NCBI GenBank assembly: GCA_025936955.1
Contig: JAICSL010000020.1
Span: 1-13,312 of the forward strand
Reading direction: 5' to 3'
Origin: Nitrososphaeraceae archaeon
Lineage (GTDB): Archaea > Thermoproteota > Nitrososphaeria > Nitrososphaerales > Nitrososphaeraceae
DNA: 13,312 nucleotides
Each line of letters starts with the position of its first letter. Positions within the stretch are counted from its first letter, which is position 1. Below the pieces are notes generated by a model. That model was not told the DNA's origin, did not search any database, and saw only the letters and a list, made by a program, of their open reading frames with translations. Below, piece after piece: positions 12,250 to 13,312 of this stretch. A program made the translations under genes and the position numbers.

Positions 12250-12774
12250 AGATCATTAAACAATTTTTTACTAGTTGTGTGTTATGACATGAAATGATAT
12301 TTCTGTTTAGAGATGGAAGTGGAAATGTCACTTTCAATATCTATTAGATTATACTATAATCAAAACTGAGAACCGATCTGAATGCTCTCTATGCTATCCA
12401 TTGAAAATGATAAATGATAAGAATATAGAAGCAATTGCGTAAAATTTAGGTGCGATCTCTAGAAAATAAAGAGTTGAAATTGGCCATTGGAGATATTCAA
12501 ATAAAGTAAGCAATGGTAAAAACAAGTTTTCGACATTTAGTTTTTCAGATATCACTTAAGAAAAGGTTCCTAAAAGACAGAAGATCTGGATATCAATAGA
12601 TCATTTAAAATAAGATTATTAATGCCTCTAATAGTAACATTGGTATCTCATACATTCTACAATATTAATTCATAATTTTACTTTTAAGACCACTGGCTGG
12701 ATAGTTGACCAAATATTAACAGCCTATTATAGCACTAGTACCTTGATATACTCCATTACCGTATTATTAAAAAA
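12250..12774. other. 525-nt intergenic stretch without a supportable gene
   Basis: Both strands are closed by frequent stops and I see no recognisable peptide. The only signals are a T6 run (12264-12269) that probably ends the preceding gene, a 6-bp inverted repeat CCATTG (12484-12489)/CAATGG (12511-12516), and general AT-richness. A small RNA cannot be excluded. Confidence 0.5.
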
Positions 12775-12784
12775 TTAGTAATGG
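12753..12784 (-). terminator. Hairpin and T6 run at the end of the flavoprotein gene
   Basis: CCATTAC (12753-12759) and GTAATGG (12778-12784) are exact reverse complements. The minus-strand TAA stop (12775-12777) and a T6 run (12769-12774) lie in the loop. The stop is directly followed by the T-run, as in archaeal terminators. Confidence 0.45.
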
Positions 12785-13312
12785 AAAACAGTATCACCGA
12801 TTGTCTTCTTCCAGTCTGAACGTACACCTGGCCTCCCTTTCAATTTTTCTATATAATTAAATGCAGATAGTCCCGCAGAAGCCCCATCTCCACAAGCTGC
12901 AACGATCTGTTTGTACGGGATGTTAGTCGCATCGCCTGCAGCAAATATTGCAGGATGGGATGTTTTTCCTCCATTCATTACCTCGATCTCTCCCTTCGGA
13001 TTGAATTTGACTAAATGCTTGACAAAATCTAAATTAATCTTTGATCCCATTTCAATAAATAATCCGTCTATGTTTATTACATTTTCAGATCCTTTGTTAT
13101 CGACAGTTACTATCTGTTGAAGCATATTATTACCAGATATCGATTTTATTACAGTATTTGGTACTAGTTCAACATTTTCCTTTTTTTCTAGAGATGCCAT
13201 CATATCTTTGTCTCCTCCCAATTGACCTCCTCTATAGATCAGATACACCTTAGATGCCATTCTGGACAACAAAATACCTGATTCCAAAAGATAACCGCCA
13301 ACTCCTACAGCG
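12775..13312 (-). CDS. Thioredoxin-reductase-like NAD(P)/FAD-dependent oxidoreductase, partial (N-terminus beyond the right edge)
   Basis: The frame is open to the last base, so the start and the FAD-binding N-terminal half lie outside. Visible are the NAD(P)H-binding loop AVGVGGYLLESGILLSRM, KVYLIYRGGQL (strand with basic residue), the typical SISGN/IVTVDNKG beta region, and GLFIEMGSKIN. The FAD-contacting end IFAAGDATNIPYKQIVAACGDGASAG is a hallmark of thioredoxin reductase and AhpF. The redox CxxC, which sits just before the GxGxxG, would be just beyond the window. The glycine loop reads G-V-G-G-Y where GGG(N/D)SA is usual, so it may be a divergent paralogue. Role if canonical: reducing thioredoxin- or glutaredoxin-like proteins in the cytoplasm. 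No link to the ebo-like genes is evident. Confidence 0.75.
   Translation of the reverse strand, partial: AVGVGGYLLESGILLSRMASKVYLIYRGGQLGGDKDMMASLEKKENVELVPNTVIKSISGNNMLQQIVTVDNKGSENVINIDGLFIEMGSKINLDFVKHLVKFNPKGEIEVMNGGKTSHPAIFAAGDATNIPYKQIVAACGDGASAGLSAFNYIEKLKGRPGVRSDWKKTIGDTVFHY

Noticed and set aside
12911..13120. 69-codon plus-strand open frame
   Set aside because: Antisense shadow of the thioredoxin-reductase-like gene.

Overview
The window looks like chromosome from an AT-rich group I.1b Thaumarchaeon (Nitrososphaeria), most likely of the Nitrosocosmicus type. This is inferred, not searched. The reasons are a base composition of roughly one-third GC, leaderless genes with a TATA box about 25-30 nt before the start codon, T-run terminators without strong hairpins, TTG/GTG starts, and several small proteins that resemble families I know from this group.

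Layout. 1-542 is the C-terminal end of a secreted PQQ-dependent sugar dehydrogenase-like beta-propeller with a long Ser/Pro/Gln tail. 543-2491 is gene-poor and decayed: it holds one small unknown gene (1167-1481, minus), a dense set of inverted repeats, degenerate tandem repeats, a possible broken second copy of the small gene, and a clearly frame-broken BNR/Asp-box (sialidase-like) pseudogene (about 2017-2390, minus). 2492-3461 carries two small genes, one a double zinc-ribbon protein with an aromatic C-terminus. 3522-3804 is the C-terminal remnant of a DDE transposase, followed by nested inverted repeats. 3968-4312 is an unknown small protein and 4509-4952 an exported protein, both on the minus strand.

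The core of the window is 5093-11325. A zinc-dependent medium-chain dehydrogenase (minus) is divergent from a plus-strand series: TatD-like hydrolase, sugar-phosphate isomerase/epimerase, UbiA prenyltransferase, alkaline-phosphatase-superfamily phosphodiesterase, and a second isomerase/epimerase. The TatD, UbiA and phosphatase proteins carry the diagnostic motifs I associate with EboB, EboC and EboF of the bacterial/algal ebo ('metabolite traffic') operon. I see no EboA, no EboD (dehydroquinate-synthase-like) and no long EboE here. Instead there are two shorter TIM-barrel epimerases and a dehydrogenase. I read this as an archaeal, rewired ebo-type pathway in which a polyol, sugar or cyclitol is epimerised and oxidised, prenylated in the membrane by the UbiA enzyme, and acted on by the hydrolase and phosphodiesterase. 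The product is unknown. A perfect 16-bp palindrome sits between the divergent promoters and is a candidate operator.

11326-11631 has strong small hairpins around a TATA-like core. 11632-12249 is a membrane-anchored exported protein. 12250-12774 has no gene I can support. The right edge cuts a thioredoxin-reductase-like flavoprotein (minus).
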